A DNA stretch of 64,000 nucleotides from Streptomyces noursei ATCC 11455. Lineage in GTDB: Bacteria; Actinomycetota; Actinomycetes; Streptomycetales; Streptomycetaceae. This document shows positions 55,905 to 64,000 of the stretch, one piece after another. The first letter of the stretch is position 1, and the number at the start of each line of letters is the position of its first letter. The notes under the pieces are model-generated. The model saw only the letters and a list, made by a program, of their open reading frames with translations, had not been told where the DNA came from and searched no databases. The translations under genes and the position numbers were made by a program. The stretch covers positions 9,424,001-9,488,000 of the forward strand of contig NZ_CP011533.1 in NCBI RefSeq assembly GCF_001704275.1, in the 5' to 3' direction.

Positions 55905-57074
55905 TCAAACGGACCAGAAGTTGGTCGGTTCGTCCAGCCACACCTGTTGTCCATCAGGGGTGACGGTGAGACCGAACCGGTCGAATCCTGGGCAGCCTTG
56001 GGCGGCCCACCAGTGGTAGGCGGTCTCCGCCTCATCCCACAGCCGGCGTGGCCCGGACTGCCACACGCGGGCCTCGGCCTGGCCGTCACGGAAAAGGACA
56101 CATGCCCAGGACCGGTCGCTGAGACCGTAGAACCAGATCGGCCGGGAGCCTTCCCGCTTCGCTGCCACAGCCTGGGCGCAGTCCTGAACCCGGATACCGA
56201 GCACGAACGGCAGAACGCCGAAGCGGCCGCTGGCGAATTGCTCCTCGGTGATACTGGTCCGTGATGTGTCGGCGCCGCGAACCCCTTCGGGGGGCACGTA
56301 GTTGCTGGGGTTGATCGCCGTGCGGCGCTGGTTCCGCGACTTCATGAACTCGACGCCGCTGGTGAAACGCCCCGAGGCGGTTGTGCCTTGGACCGTGAGG
56401 CGAACGACGGCGTCGGCGTTGCTGTAGTGCGTTCCCCACGGGGCGACGATCAGACCGCCGGGTCGAGTCTGCCCGACCAGCGCGCCGGGGACTTCTCGCA
56501 GGCCGTAGGTGACCAGGATCCGGTCGTACGGGCCACAGGCCGGGTAGCCGGCCGTGCCGTCGCCGACCACGACGGTGGGGTGAAGCCCCGAAGCGTTGAG
56601 GCGTTGTGCGGCCTGTCGAGATGCCGCTGCGTCGATCTCGATCGTGGTGACTTTGTCCGACCCGCAGCGGTGTGTGAGGGCACCCGCCGTCTCCCCGGTG
56701 CCGGTGCCGTTGTCGAGCACGTGCATGCCCTCGTCGACGTCCAGGTCGCCGAGCAGACGGTAGACGACAGAGGGCATGGAGGAGGAACTCGTCGCCGTCG
56801 TCCCCGGGCCAGGGCCGGTGTGCCGGCCATCGTCCCACTGGGTGACGATCGGCTGGTCGGTGTCTGCGGCCGCATGCCAGGTGTCCGCATCCGCGGCCTT
56901 GTCGACGCGGTTGCATGCTCTGCTCGTCATGTCCCACGGCCACATCACATGGGGCAAAAACATCGCACGGTCGACGGTTGCGAACGTCACCTCCCACTCC
57001 GGTCGCAGGACACCTGCATCAAGAAGCGATCGTCCCAGCCGCCGGCGGCCGGGACGATCCACTGCCACCGTCAT
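55905..57074 (-). CDS. isoaspartyl-methyltransferase (PCMT)-like protein
   Basis: 389 residues; AAGGA lies upstream and the ATG is four bases after the stop of a tiny peptide gene. Class I methyltransferase fold: MHVLDNGTGTGETAGALTHR (motif I, about 118-137), KVTTIEIDAAASRQAAQRLN (motif II), VGDGTAGYPACGPYDRILVT (PCMT-type post-motif) and LVGQTRPGGLIVAPWG (motif III). N-terminal PHVMWPWDMTSRACNRVDKA and C-terminal part with WFYGLSDRSWACVLF are characteristic of a long actinobacterial subgroup. PCMT enzymes methylate isoaspartate or, in RiPP clusters, Asp of precursor peptides. The cognate maturation enzymes (ATP-grasp, LanM) are absent here, so the target may be the peptide next door. Confidence 0.72.
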   Translation of the reverse strand: MTVAVDRPGRRRLGRSLLDAGVLRPEWEVTFATVDRAMFLPHVMWPWDMTSRACNRVDKAADADTWHAAADTDQPIVTQWDDGRHTGPGPGTTATSSSSMPSVVYRLLGDLDVDEGMHVLDNGTGTGETAGALTHRCGSDKVTTIEIDAAASRQAAQRLNASGLHPTVVVGDGTAGYPACGPYDRILVTYGLREVPGALVGQTRPGGLIVAPWGTHYSNADAVVRLTVQGTTASGRFTSGVEFMKSRNQRRTAINPSNYVPPEGVRGADTSRTSITEEQFASGRFGVLPFVLGIRVQDCAQAVAAKREGSRPIWFYGLSDRSWACVLFRDGQAEARVWQSGPRRLWDEAETAYHWWAAQGCPGFDRFGLTVTPDGQQVWLDEPTNFWSV

Positions 57075-57078
57075 GGCT

Positions 57079-57210
57079 TCATTCCTTGCGGTGCGTGCCG
57101 TCGCCGGGTGGCGTCGTCCCGTCAGGACTCGGCTCGTCGGGAGTCCAAGGCGAACCGGGCAGATCGTCGTCGCCGTCCCCGCCATCGCTCAACGCGTACG
57201 CCAACGACAT
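57079..57210 (-). CDS. 43-residue acidic Asp-Gly-rich peptide
   Basis: ATG 57210 has GGGAGGAG six bases upstream, one of the best ribosome sites in the window. MSLAYALSDGGDGDDDLPGS then PWTPDEPSPDGTTPPGDGTH and RKE: very acidic, Pro/Gly-rich, no Cys, no signal peptide, several Asp-Gly pairs. Its TGA is four bases from the PCMT-like start, implying one mRNA and coupling. Asp-Gly is the favoured site of aspartimide formation, so a substrate role is plausible; an unstructured accessory or leader peptide is the alternative. Confidence 0.6.
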   Translation of the reverse strand: MSLAYALSDGGDGDDDLPGSPWTPDEPSPDGTTPPGDGTHRKE

Positions 57211-57542
57211 TCCAGCTCCTCCCGGTAGTGAAAACGTCAGCCTCGTGCACCGCAGAGCCGATCCGCAAGACGGCAACCGGTCGTCACGAGAATGAAGTCC
57301 CGCGGTTGGGCGAGCAGTTGCCCAATATCGCGCTGGGCACACCCCGCACTTGGCACTGGCGTACGACCAGCGCGGGTCTCGTGCGTAGACTCAGCGATAT
57401 CCCCGCATGTTCGCGCACTGGAGCCTTACCACGGACGCCTTGCTGGCTTGATGATCAGAGCGGCAAGAGCGGAGTGACGAGAGATTGTCACGCTCCGTTC
57501 TGTGAGAGCCGAGGGGTGAGATTCCCCTCGGCTACTCGGCAG
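57211..57542. other. promoter region of the peptide/methyltransferase pair
   Basis: About 330 bases to the IS630 remnant; no other gene recognised. Promoter must lie here, but no boxes are certain. Confidence 0.35.
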
Positions 57543-58329
57543 TGCGATGGGACCGCCCAGTTGCCGGTGAGCGGTGATCAGCAGGTCGCGGTAGTCGGTC
57601 CAGGCAAAGCTCTTGCGCTCGCCCTTGCGGCGACTGTAATTCCGCGGGCGGTAGATCAGCCGGGAGGGTTGGCCGCGCTTGTAGCAGCACAGGGCGGCGA
57701 CAGACCAGCATCGCCAGGACCGCCCGCGGACCCGCACGACGGGCGTCTGCCCGCGCCGGCTCCAGGTATTGGCACGTGGCGGCGTCATCGAGAATCCGGC
57801 TTCGTCCTCGAAAACGATCCAGGCATCGAGCGCCGCCGCGGTGCTTCCACGCGTGGCCACACCTCCTTCTTCCACAGCTGGACTGCATCCTCGTTCCGTT
57901 CCACGGCGCGTCGCGAAGGGGCCTGCCAGGACCAGCCGTGCCCGGTAAGCAGCCGCCACACAGCGGCCCCGAGCAGGTGACATGGAAGCGTCGACCGATC
58001 ACGGCCTTGACCCTGGTCAGAGTCCATCGCTGGTCAGCCCACCGATGCGCCGCAGGCCCCCGCGCCAATTCTTCTTCCAGGAGAGCGAACTGCGCGTCGG
58101 TCAGTTTCGGACGCCCGGGCGATCCCCGGGAGGCCAGTCCTTGCGCGCCGGCCTGACGCCACGCGTGTCGCCAGCGTTCCACCGACCGCTCGGTGACCCG
58201 CAGTTCCTTCGCGATCTGCGAGTTCTTTTCACCCCGGGCGAACCGTTCCGCAGCTTCCAGTGTGACTTGTTCCCGGGCCTGCCGCCGTTCGGCACTCAGG
58301 CCACCCCCTTGCGCATATCGCGTGAACAA
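57543..58329 (-). pseudogene. IS630-family transposase, frameshifted and truncated
   Basis: HTH part FARGEKNSQIAKELRVTERS, then LASRGSPGRPKLTDAQFALL and VKAVIGRRFHVTCSG. A first shift continues AAVWRLLTGHGWSWQAPSRR and a second reaches ALDAWIVFEDEAGFSMTPPR with the first Asp/Glu block and KSFAWTDYRDLLITAHRQLG. It breaks off after GGPIAL, before the second and third catalytic acids. Confidence 0.82.
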
Positions 58330-58799
58330 GGCGTACCGCAGGGATCGCCCCCCGTCACCACCGACTTCACGTCGAAAGTTTCAGCGAACCTCTTTCATCC
58401 TGAGTAGTCGCAGGTCAGGAGCGTGTGAACGGCCTGGACGATGCGGCTGATGCGGTTGGTTGAGCATCGTGCCTGGCGGAGGGTCCGCCATTGCTTGAGT
58501 TGGGCGAAGGCGCGTTCGCCTGGTGCTCGGAGGCGGGCGTGGTCGCGGTTGAACAGTTGGTAGTGGTCGGGTTGTTCGCGGTGGTTCTTGTAGGGGGTGC
58601 GGACGGTTGCGCCGGCGCCTTGGTAGGCGCGGTCGGCCAGGACGAGGATCTGCCTGGTGAGGCAGGCCTGGACGATGCCGTGAGCCCGTGCCGCGGTCAG
58701 GTCGTGGGTGCGTCCGGGCAACGCGCGGGAGAACCACAGTGGAGTGCCGTCTGGGGACGCGATGACCTGCACGTTCATTCCGTGCCGCTTGTGTTTTTG

Positions 58800-60200
58800 G
58801 GCTCTCCTGTCGTATGTGTGGGTCATTCTGTGGCGAGTTGGCGGCCTGGGAGTTGTGGTCGTGGTCCGCCCAGGGTGAGCATGACGAGGGCGATGATGGC
58901 GTTGGCGGTGTGGAAGCCGAAGCCGCGTCGGATGATCAGGCGAGTCTTGGTATTGGTGGACTCGATCAGTCCGTTGCTCATGCCGGTGGTCAGCGCGGCG
59001 CGGATGGCGTCGTAGTGGCGCATGATCTTGCGTTGGAGGTCGACGAAGGTGGGGATGCGGCAGCGTCGGGCCCAGGCGATCCAGCGGTCCAGGGCTTTGA
59101 GGGCGGCGGTGGGGCGGGACTTGGCCAGGGTGAACACGGTCCGGAGGGCTTCTTTCAGGCGCCAGGCGCGGTGGAGTTGGGGGTCGGTGGCGGCGATCCA
59201 GGCGAGTTTCGCGGCCTGCCGGTCGGTGAGGTCATCGGAGTTCTTCCACAACGCGAAGCGGGAGTCCTTCAGTGCGCGGGCCGTCTCCCGGTCGCCGAGG
59301 CTGTGGCGGGCCCGGTTCCAGGCCGTCCGGCGCTCGGCGTCCAGGGCGGTGGTGGCCCAGGCGACCACGTGGAAGGGGTCCATCACGCGCCTGGCGTGTG
59401 GGGCGCGTTCGGCCAGCACGCCGGCGATCCAGCCGGCGCCATCGGCGCTGATATCGGTCAGGCGTCCGGTCCTGCCGGGGCCAAGGCCGTCGAGGAAGCG
59501 GTGCAGGACGTGTTTGCCGTGGCCGTCGGCCATCCACACCACCCGGCCAGTGTCGTGGCAGACCACGACTGTCATGTACTTCTGCCCCCGGCGGTGGGAG
59601 ATCTCGTCGATACCGATCCGCCGTAGTCCTGCCAGTCGGTCCACATCGCGGTCCCGGTCGGCGACGAACCGGGCCACGATCGCCCCGGCCGTCCGCCAGG
59701 AGATCCGCATCAGTGCGGCTGTTGCCGTCTTCGAGCACTCGGCGGCCATCCAGGCAGCCTGCTGATCGAAGGCCAGGGTGTGGCCGGCACCGTGTCTGGC
59801 CCACGGCACCCAGGCCACGACGGAACCGTGGATGTGGCATCCCACCCGCGGTGCATCAGCCTCCAGGAACACCCGCACCGCACCATGATCCAGATCCCGC
59901 CACCGCCGACGCCCCCGGCCGGCGTCATACCGGGCAGCCGGTCTGCGGCAGATCCCACACCGCTGCCGACTCCGCGCATCGGGTCGTACCGACACGATCA
60001 CACACTGTTCGCTCTCGTCGAAGCGGATCCCCTCGACCACGGTGTTTTCGACCGTCAGAGTTCTCTTCCATATGCTGAAGACAGACACGCCGTTTCTCTG
60101 CAAGATCAGACTTGTTGCTAGACACCTCAAGCCTGGCAGAGAACGGCGTGTTTCACGCATCAGCCCAGCTCACAGCACCCACACATACGGCAGGAGAGCC
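58800..60200 (-). mobile_element. ISL3-family element (second type, 1401 bp, intact)
   Basis: Ends GGCTCTCCTGTCGTATGTGT and GGCTCTCCTGCCGTATGTGT. 8-bp TSD TGTTTTTG (58792-58799, 60201-60208), A+T-rich as usual for ISL3. Confidence 0.92.
58823..60088 (-). CDS. ISL3-family transposase
   Basis: 421 residues from GTG 60088 (VSVFSIWKRTLTVENTVVEG); an ATG 72 bases upstream is possible. Zinc finger CGICRRPAARYDAGRGRRRW. DDE_Tnp_ISL3 core GIDEISHRRGQKYMTVVVCH, VMDPFHVVAWATTALDAERR, then GMSNGLIESTNTKTRLIIRR. Intact, unlike its relative at 38805. An inverted repeat (ACACGCCGTT...AACGGCGTGT, about 60079-60152) brackets the start region and may influence expression. Confidence 0.88.
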   Translation of the reverse strand: MSVFSIWKRTLTVENTVVEGIRFDESEQCVIVSVRPDARSRQRCGICRRPAARYDAGRGRRRWRDLDHGAVRVFLEADAPRVGCHIHGSVVAWVPWARHGAGHTLAFDQQAAWMAAECSKTATAALMRISWRTAGAIVARFVADRDRDVDRLAGLRRIGIDEISHRRGQKYMTVVVCHDTGRVVWMADGHGKHVLHRFLDGLGPGRTGRLTDISADGAGWIAGVLAERAPHARRVMDPFHVVAWATTALDAERRTAWNRARHSLGDRETARALKDSRFALWKNSDDLTDRQAAKLAWIAATDPQLHRAWRLKEALRTVFTLAKSRPTAALKALDRWIAWARRCRIPTFVDLQRKIMRHYDAIRAALTTGMSNGLIESTNTKTRLIIRRGFGFHTANAIIALVMLTLGGPRPQLPGRQLATE

Positions 60201-60692
60201 TGTTTTTGGCTGTAGTACGGCTCGTCTGCGGCGATGCGGTCGGTGGGGATCAGTGTCCCGTCAACGACGACGAAGTCGCCCTCACCCAGGCCCACCAGGG
60301 CCTCGCGCAGGCCGGGTGCCCACGAGGCGAGGATCATCAAGGTCTCGTCCACGTACCGCCAAGCCGTCGCCTCCGATACCCCGAAACCGGCTCCGACCTG
60401 CGCGAACGTCTCGTTCTTCCGAAGGTGCGCCAACACCAGTGGGGCCTGCTTGAAGCAACCGAGCCGTCGCCAGGGCGAGTTCAGCTCCTGCCGGCGGGCA
60501 TGGATCAGCCAGGAAACGTGCTCAACGAGTTCGTGCGGGACGTCGAGCATGGAAGAATACGGAACCAACAGGGCTCCTCGGACGCTGCGTGATGAGTGAT
60601 GTCACCACAGCAACGACCAGGGGCCCTGTCTTGTCACCAACTCCCCTCTGACCAGGCATTTCACCCTCGCAGAGGCAGGATGAAAGAGGTTC

Positions 60693-60877
60693 AGTAATGC
60701 GCTCGGGGTTTGACGGAGCCGGGATGCTGGACACTTGTTGGTCCAGAACCTTGGGAGGGCTCCGTGTCACGCAGCTATCCGCCTGAGTTCCGTCGCAAGG
60801 TTCGTCGATCTCGTTGCTACGGGACGCCTGGCCGGCACGTTGTCCATCCCGCGGCCGACTACCGCCGGAGGAGACCG
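60693..60877. other. IS3-type end remnant and esterase 3' flank
   Basis: GGTCCAGAACCTTGGGAGGG followed by VSRSYPPEFRRKVRRSRCYG (60764 on) resembles the start of an IS3 orfA with its terminal repeat, cut after about 16 codons. Confidence 0.5.
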
Positions 60878-61879
60878 TCAGTTGGTGGCGAGAAGGTGCT
60901 CCAGCCAGTTGCGGCGTGCCGCGACAGCGGCCTTGCTGATCCGCGCCTCGGGGGCTTTCCGGTCGAAACCGTGGATTCCGCCGGGCCACACGTGCAGCTC
61001 GGCTTCGCCGCCGGCCTGCCAGATCCGGTCGGCGTAGGCGAGGATCTCATCGCGCAGGCACTCGGCGGAGCCGACGTCGAGGAATGTGGGCGGCAGGCCG
61101 GCCAGGTCGGTGGCGCGGGCGGGCGCAGCGTACTGCGGCACGTCAGCTCCGCCCTGGCCGTCGCCGAGCAGCGAGCTCCAGGCGAACCCGTTGCGGCTGC
61201 GGTCGAAGAGTTCGACGTCGTCCATCTGCAGGGCCGAGGCGCTGTCGTTGCGGTCGTCGAGCAGCGGGGCAATCAGCAGCTGGCCGAGCAGGCGGGGACC
61301 GCCCTTGTCGCGCACGGTCAAAGCGAGCGCGGCGCTGAGGGCGCCGCCGGCGCTGAAGCCCGTGACGACGATGCGTTCCGAGTCGATGCCGAGCCCGTCC
61401 GCGTGGTCGGCGACCCACAGTAGACCGGCGTAAGCGTCGTTGATCTGGGCGGGGTAGGGGTGCTCGGGCGCGAGCCGGTAGCCGACCGAGATCAGCGTGG
61501 CCCCGAACCGCTCGGCCGTCTCGAGTATCTGGTCGAGCCCGGTGCGGTGATCGCTACAGTAGAAGCCGCCGCCGTGTATGAAGTAGAGCGGCGGCCGCGA
61601 TGCGGGCGCGCTGGAGGGTGTGCACACCAGCAGCGGGATCTCGGGGGCGCCGTCCAGGCCGGGCACCGAAGGCTGGAAGACGGTGAAGCGCCCGCCATGG
61701 CTGAGGTCCTCGAGCGCCGCCACTGCGGCGTCGACCTCCGCGCGGATCACCGACAGCTTCTCGAGGCTCATCGGCGCCAAGTCCGGTTCCTCCGCCAGGT
61801 AGGCGTCATAAGCGACCTGAAGTTCGGCATCGAGAGGAACGGGAACGGCGGGCACGGTCTTTCCAGGTTCAAGATCCAT
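60878..61879 (-). CDS. alpha/beta-hydrolase, hormone-sensitive-lipase-type esterase
   Basis: 333 residues. Oxyanion-hole motif HGGG in LYFIHGGGFYCSDHRTG (102-105). Nucleophile Ser176 in VVTGFSAGGALSAAL, where the family usually has GDSAGG. Acid Asp in FLDVGSAECLRDE, His in VWPGGIHGFDRKAP. Conserved SVGYRLAPEHPYPAQINDAY follows. Cytoplasmic carboxylester hydrolase of the HSL family (PF07859); substrate unknown. No ribosome site is evident before ATG 61879, and IS701 starts only 13 bases upstream, so the native promoter is cut off and expression may depend on the IS. Confidence 0.88.
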   Translation of the reverse strand: MDLEPGKTVPAVPVPLDAELQVAYDAYLAEEPDLAPMSLEKLSVIRAEVDAAVAALEDLSHGGRFTVFQPSVPGLDGAPEIPLLVCTPSSAPASRPPLYFIHGGGFYCSDHRTGLDQILETAERFGATLISVGYRLAPEHPYPAQINDAYAGLLWVADHADGLGIDSERIVVTGFSAGGALSAALALTVRDKGGPRLLGQLLIAPLLDDRNDSASALQMDDVELFDRSRNGFAWSSLLGDGQGGADVPQYAAPARATDLAGLPPTFLDVGSAECLRDEILAYADRIWQAGGEAELHVWPGGIHGFDRKAPEARISKAAVAARRNWLEHLLATN

Positions 61880-61892
61880 ACGCGCACGCTAG

Positions 61893-63412
61893 CGGTGGTT
61901 TGTTAAACGAGGCGGTAGAGATCGAGAGATCTGCCGGTGCCGAGGGTGTTGAGCAGGGTCTGGAGTTCGGTGGGCGGGGGCTTGGTTGACCATGCCCGCC
62001 AGTAGCGTTGCAGCGTGGTCCAGGGCGTCAGCCAGCCACGGACGGCTCGTAGTGCCTGGGGCCAGCAGGGCGGTGGGGGCTGCTGCGATTTGGGTTGGCC
62101 CCCTCTCTCTGCCGGAGCGGGCTCCGGGGGCGGGGCTTGGGCAGGCTCTGGAGTCGGCGGTGGTGGAGCGAACCAGGCGTCCCAGCAGAAGCTGAACGCG
62201 CAGTTGACCAGGGCCTGATGACGGCGGATGGCGATATCGGAGCGGACTTGGAAGTCGGCCCAGCCCAGTTCGTCCTTGACCTGCTTGTAGCTCTGCTCGA
62301 CCCAGTGCCGCAGACCGTAGATCCGTACGATCTCGGCCAGGTCGCCGGGCGGATAGGGCGATTCGGCGGCGCGTGGGGATCCGGGGCGGGGCAGGTCGGT
62401 GGCCAGGTGCCAGGTGGCTTTCTCCGGCAGAGTGGCCGGGTCGGCGGTGGCCACAACCAGGCGGACGTTGCCGTCCGGACACCACCAGCCAAGCCGGGCT
62501 TCTGCGGCCCGCCAGGTGACGGTGCGCCCATCCCGGAAGGTGCGCTCGATGCGTGTCCACTCCCCGGGATGGTGTGAGTCCCGCCAGGTCAGCAGGCGGG
62601 CGGCGTCGACCGGGGTATGCGCATCACGCCCGTAGGCCCAGGTACCGTGCCGGGGTTTGAGCACCATCACGAACGGCAGACCGGCCTGATGTAAGTCGGC
62701 ACGGAAACTGTCCTGGTCGCCGTAGGCGCAGTCAGCGGCCACCGCCCGAAAGACCCATCCGGCCGCCTTGGCCTGCGCGGCCAGGCCGGCCGCGATCTGC
62801 AACTTGGTACGGAAACCCGGGTCGTTCTTGCCTTTTGGGAAGTGATGGGCTGGTGTGTAGGGGCGAGCGTGCACCGGGTAGTAGACGCGCTCGTCAGCCC
62901 AGCAGGTGGTCACGGTGACTACGCCACGGTCGACCTTTCCCACCGAACCGAGGTACTGCTTGCCCACGTGCGCGGTCGCCGTCCCGTCCTTGCGGTCCCC
63001 GGAGTCGTCGACCACCAGCACCCCACCCGAGTGCGGGGCGGTGGCCGGATCCGCAAGCAGCAGTTCCAGACGGCGGGCATTGACCTTCTCGTGGTCCCAA
63101 GTCGACTCCGACAAGAAGAACTGCAGCCGCTGCACCGACCGGTGCTGGGCAGCGACCACCGGCTCGGCCCCGGCCAGGCAGGTCAGCGTCTTGTTACGGT
63201 CCCGGGGCAGCAGCAGGCCGGCCAGATACTCACCGAACCCACGCCGCTGGGCCAGCGTGGAGAACAGATCATCAAAGCGGGCGGCGTAGGCTTCCATCGG
63301 ACCAGGCGCGGGCGGACATGGCAACCGCTTCGTCATCCCTGCCTCCTCTGACCGGAGTTGAGACCTACACCTTTGCGTACTCCTCCACACACCCGCCGTC
63401 AACAAACCACCG
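61893..63412 (-). mobile_element. IS701-family element (1520 bp, intact)
   Basis: Inverted ends CGGTGGTTTGTT, flanked by CTAG on both sides (61889-61892, 63413-63416), the typical IS701 target. Confidence 0.93.
61903..63336 (-). CDS. IS701-family transposase
   Basis: 477 residues from ATG 63336 behind GGAGG. Family blocks in order: FDDLFSTLAQRRGFGEYLAG, LLPRDRNKTLTCLAG, GGVLVVDDSGDRKDGTATAH with the first Asp, FRAVAADCAYGDQDSFRADL with the second, WVEQSYKQVKDELGWADFQV with the Glu. Pro-rich linker before the C-terminal helix. Intact and probably active. Confidence 0.93.
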   Translation of the reverse strand: MTKRLPCPPAPGPMEAYAARFDDLFSTLAQRRGFGEYLAGLLLPRDRNKTLTCLAGAEPVVAAQHRSVQRLQFFLSESTWDHEKVNARRLELLLADPATAPHSGGVLVVDDSGDRKDGTATAHVGKQYLGSVGKVDRGVVTVTTCWADERVYYPVHARPYTPAHHFPKGKNDPGFRTKLQIAAGLAAQAKAAGWVFRAVAADCAYGDQDSFRADLHQAGLPFVMVLKPRHGTWAYGRDAHTPVDAARLLTWRDSHHPGEWTRIERTFRDGRTVTWRAAEARLGWWCPDGNVRLVVATADPATLPEKATWHLATDLPRPGSPRAAESPYPPGDLAEIVRIYGLRHWVEQSYKQVKDELGWADFQVRSDIAIRRHQALVNCAFSFCWDAWFAPPPPTPEPAQAPPPEPAPAERGGQPKSQQPPPPCWPQALRAVRGWLTPWTTLQRYWRAWSTKPPPTELQTLLNTLGTGRSLDLYRLV

Positions 63413-63419
63413 CTAGAAT

Positions 63420-64000
63420 GAACCTCTTTCATCCTGAGTAGTCGCAGGTCAGGAGCGTGTGAACGGCCTGGACGATGCGGCTGATGCGGTTGGTTGAGCA
63501 TCGTGCCTGGCGGAGGGTCCGCCATTGCTTGAGTTGGGCGAAGGCGCGTTCGCCTGGTGCTCGGAGGCGGGCGTGGTCGCGGTTGAACAGTTGGTAGTGG
63601 TCGGGTTGTTCGCGGTGGTTCTTGTAGGGGGTGCGGACGGTTGCGCCGGCGCCTTGGTAGGCGCGGTCGGCCAGGACGAGGATCTGCCTGGTGAGGCAGG
63701 CCTGGACGATGCCGTGAGCCCGTGCCGCGGTCAGGTCGTGGGTGCGTCCGGGCAACGCGCGGGAGAACCACAGTGGAGTGCCGTCTGGGGACGCGATGAC
63801 CTGCACGTTCATTCCGTGCCGCTTGTGTTTTTGGCTGTAGTACGGCTCGTCTGTGGCGATGCGGTCGGTGGGGATCAGTGTCCCGTCAACGACGACGAAG
63901 TCGCCCTCACCCAGGCCCACCAGGGCCTCGCGCAGGCCGGGTGCCCACGAGGCGAGGATCATCAAGGTCTCGTCCACGTACCGCCAAGCCGTCGCCTCCG
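63420..64000 (-). mobile_element. IS5-B copy, cut by window end
   Basis: GAACCTCTTTCATCCTG at 63420; identical in type to the 898-bp copies and runs off the right edge. Confidence 0.88.
63429..64000 (-). CDS. IS5-family transposase (IS5-B), partial
   Basis: C-terminal 190 residues with ATAWRYVDETL, VVDGTLIPTDRIATDEPYYS (Ala to Thr versus other copies), ILVLADRAYQGAG and APGERAFAQLKQW. N-terminus lies beyond the window; no lesion seen. Confidence 0.88.
   Translation of the reverse strand, partial: EATAWRYVDETLMILASWAPGLREALVGLGEGDFVVVDGTLIPTDRIATDEPYYSQKHKRHGMNVQVIASPDGTPLWFSRALPGRTHDLTAARAHGIVQACLTRQILVLADRAYQGAGATVRTPYKNHREQPDHYQLFNRDHARLRAPGERAFAQLKQWRTLRQARCSTNRISRIVQAVHTLLTCDYSG

Larger units (their letters stand above)
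58395..60568 (-). pseudogene. IS5-B transposase interrupted by ISL3
   Basis: N-terminal piece 60209-60568 ([20 protein letters not shown] to DRIAADEPYYSQK). C-terminal piece 58395-58799 (HKRHGMNVQVIASPDGTPLW to LLTCDYSG). Otherwise matches the intact copies. Confidence 0.88.
58386..60692 (-). mobile_element. IS5-B copy split by ISL3
   Basis: Ends GAACCTCTTTCATCCTG at 58386 and inverse at 60692. Flanks AGC and AGT differ by one base. Net length about 898 bp. Confidence 0.88.

Noticed and set aside
55905..57074. Assignment as a graspetide (TgmC) or FxLD lanthipeptide methyltransferase
   Set aside because: No ATP-grasp ligase, LanM-type synthetase or matching precursor is present nearby; only the general PCMT likeness is supported.
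1..64000. Search for tRNA/rRNA genes, replication origin or telomere repeats
   Set aside because: No tRNA cloverleaf, rRNA segment, dnaA-box cluster or telomere-like palindrome series was recognised by eye; a tRNAscan/Infernal run would be needed to be certain.

Overview
The window looks like Streptomyces or a close relative: high G+C coding, GTG/TTG starts, actinobacterial IS families, and a translationally coupled small-protein operon beside an XRE/TPR regulator of a kind common in Streptomyces. No tRNA, rRNA, replication origin, telomere or CRISPR array was recognised. It reads as an IS graveyard or nursery, such as a chromosome arm or large plasmid. Most of positions 1-43800 and 57500-64000 are insertion sequences, often nested several deep. 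Local labels used below are IS5-A to IS5-F (six IS5-family types), B2 (a diverged IS5-B), IS3, ISAs1, IS701, IS1182, ISL3, IS630 and ISAzo13. Element ends were located from terminal inverted repeats and, where visible, target-site duplications (TSDs).

Layout. 1-6903: ISAs1, IS3, IS5-A', IS5-C, IS5-B, and an IS5-D split by IS1182, which carries 26 perfect GAAGCC repeats. 7016-8214: a small ORF coupled to a secreted M64-type metallopeptidase. 8225-14544: an IS5-B fragment abutting an IS701 that is split by a four-gene TniA/TniB-like transposon (9314-12738) and by IS5-A. 14545-15274: group II intron maturase fragments and a small secreted peptide. 15294-17658: IS5-C split by IS5-A, plus remnants. 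17702-19279: a secreted protein resembling cholesterol-dependent cytolysins. 19287-33701: more nested IS, including two adjacent 1697-bp ISL3 copies and an ISAzo13 inside an IS701. 33886-34938: a secreted astacin-like metalloprotease. 35007-40577: IS5-B2/F/A, IS3, ISL3, IS630. 40769-41680: a secreted protein of unknown function with a strong terminator.

43806-57210 is mostly ordinary but decaying chromosome. It holds an AbfB-domain fragment, a deleted pectate lyase, intact xylose isomerase (xylA), a frameshifted D-2-hydroxyacid dehydrogenase, a methyltransferase-like protein, maturase and istB fragments, the XRE regulator with four coupled small genes, a P450 fragment, a trypsin-like protease with an altered GDSGGP motif, and a tiny Asp-Gly-rich peptide gene coupled to an isoaspartyl-methyltransferase-like gene. 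57543-64000 is IS-dominated again, with an esterase gene whose upstream region was split by an intact IS701.

Between the transposons the surviving host genes at 7-42 kb are clearly more A+T-rich than their surroundings. They encode secreted proteins (two metalloproteases, a CDC-like pore former, one unknown), suggesting an acquired host-interaction or competition island shredded by IS activity. The most unusual items are the CDC-like protein, the DG-rich peptide/methyltransferase pair and the multi-repeat-ended TniA/TniB-like transposon.
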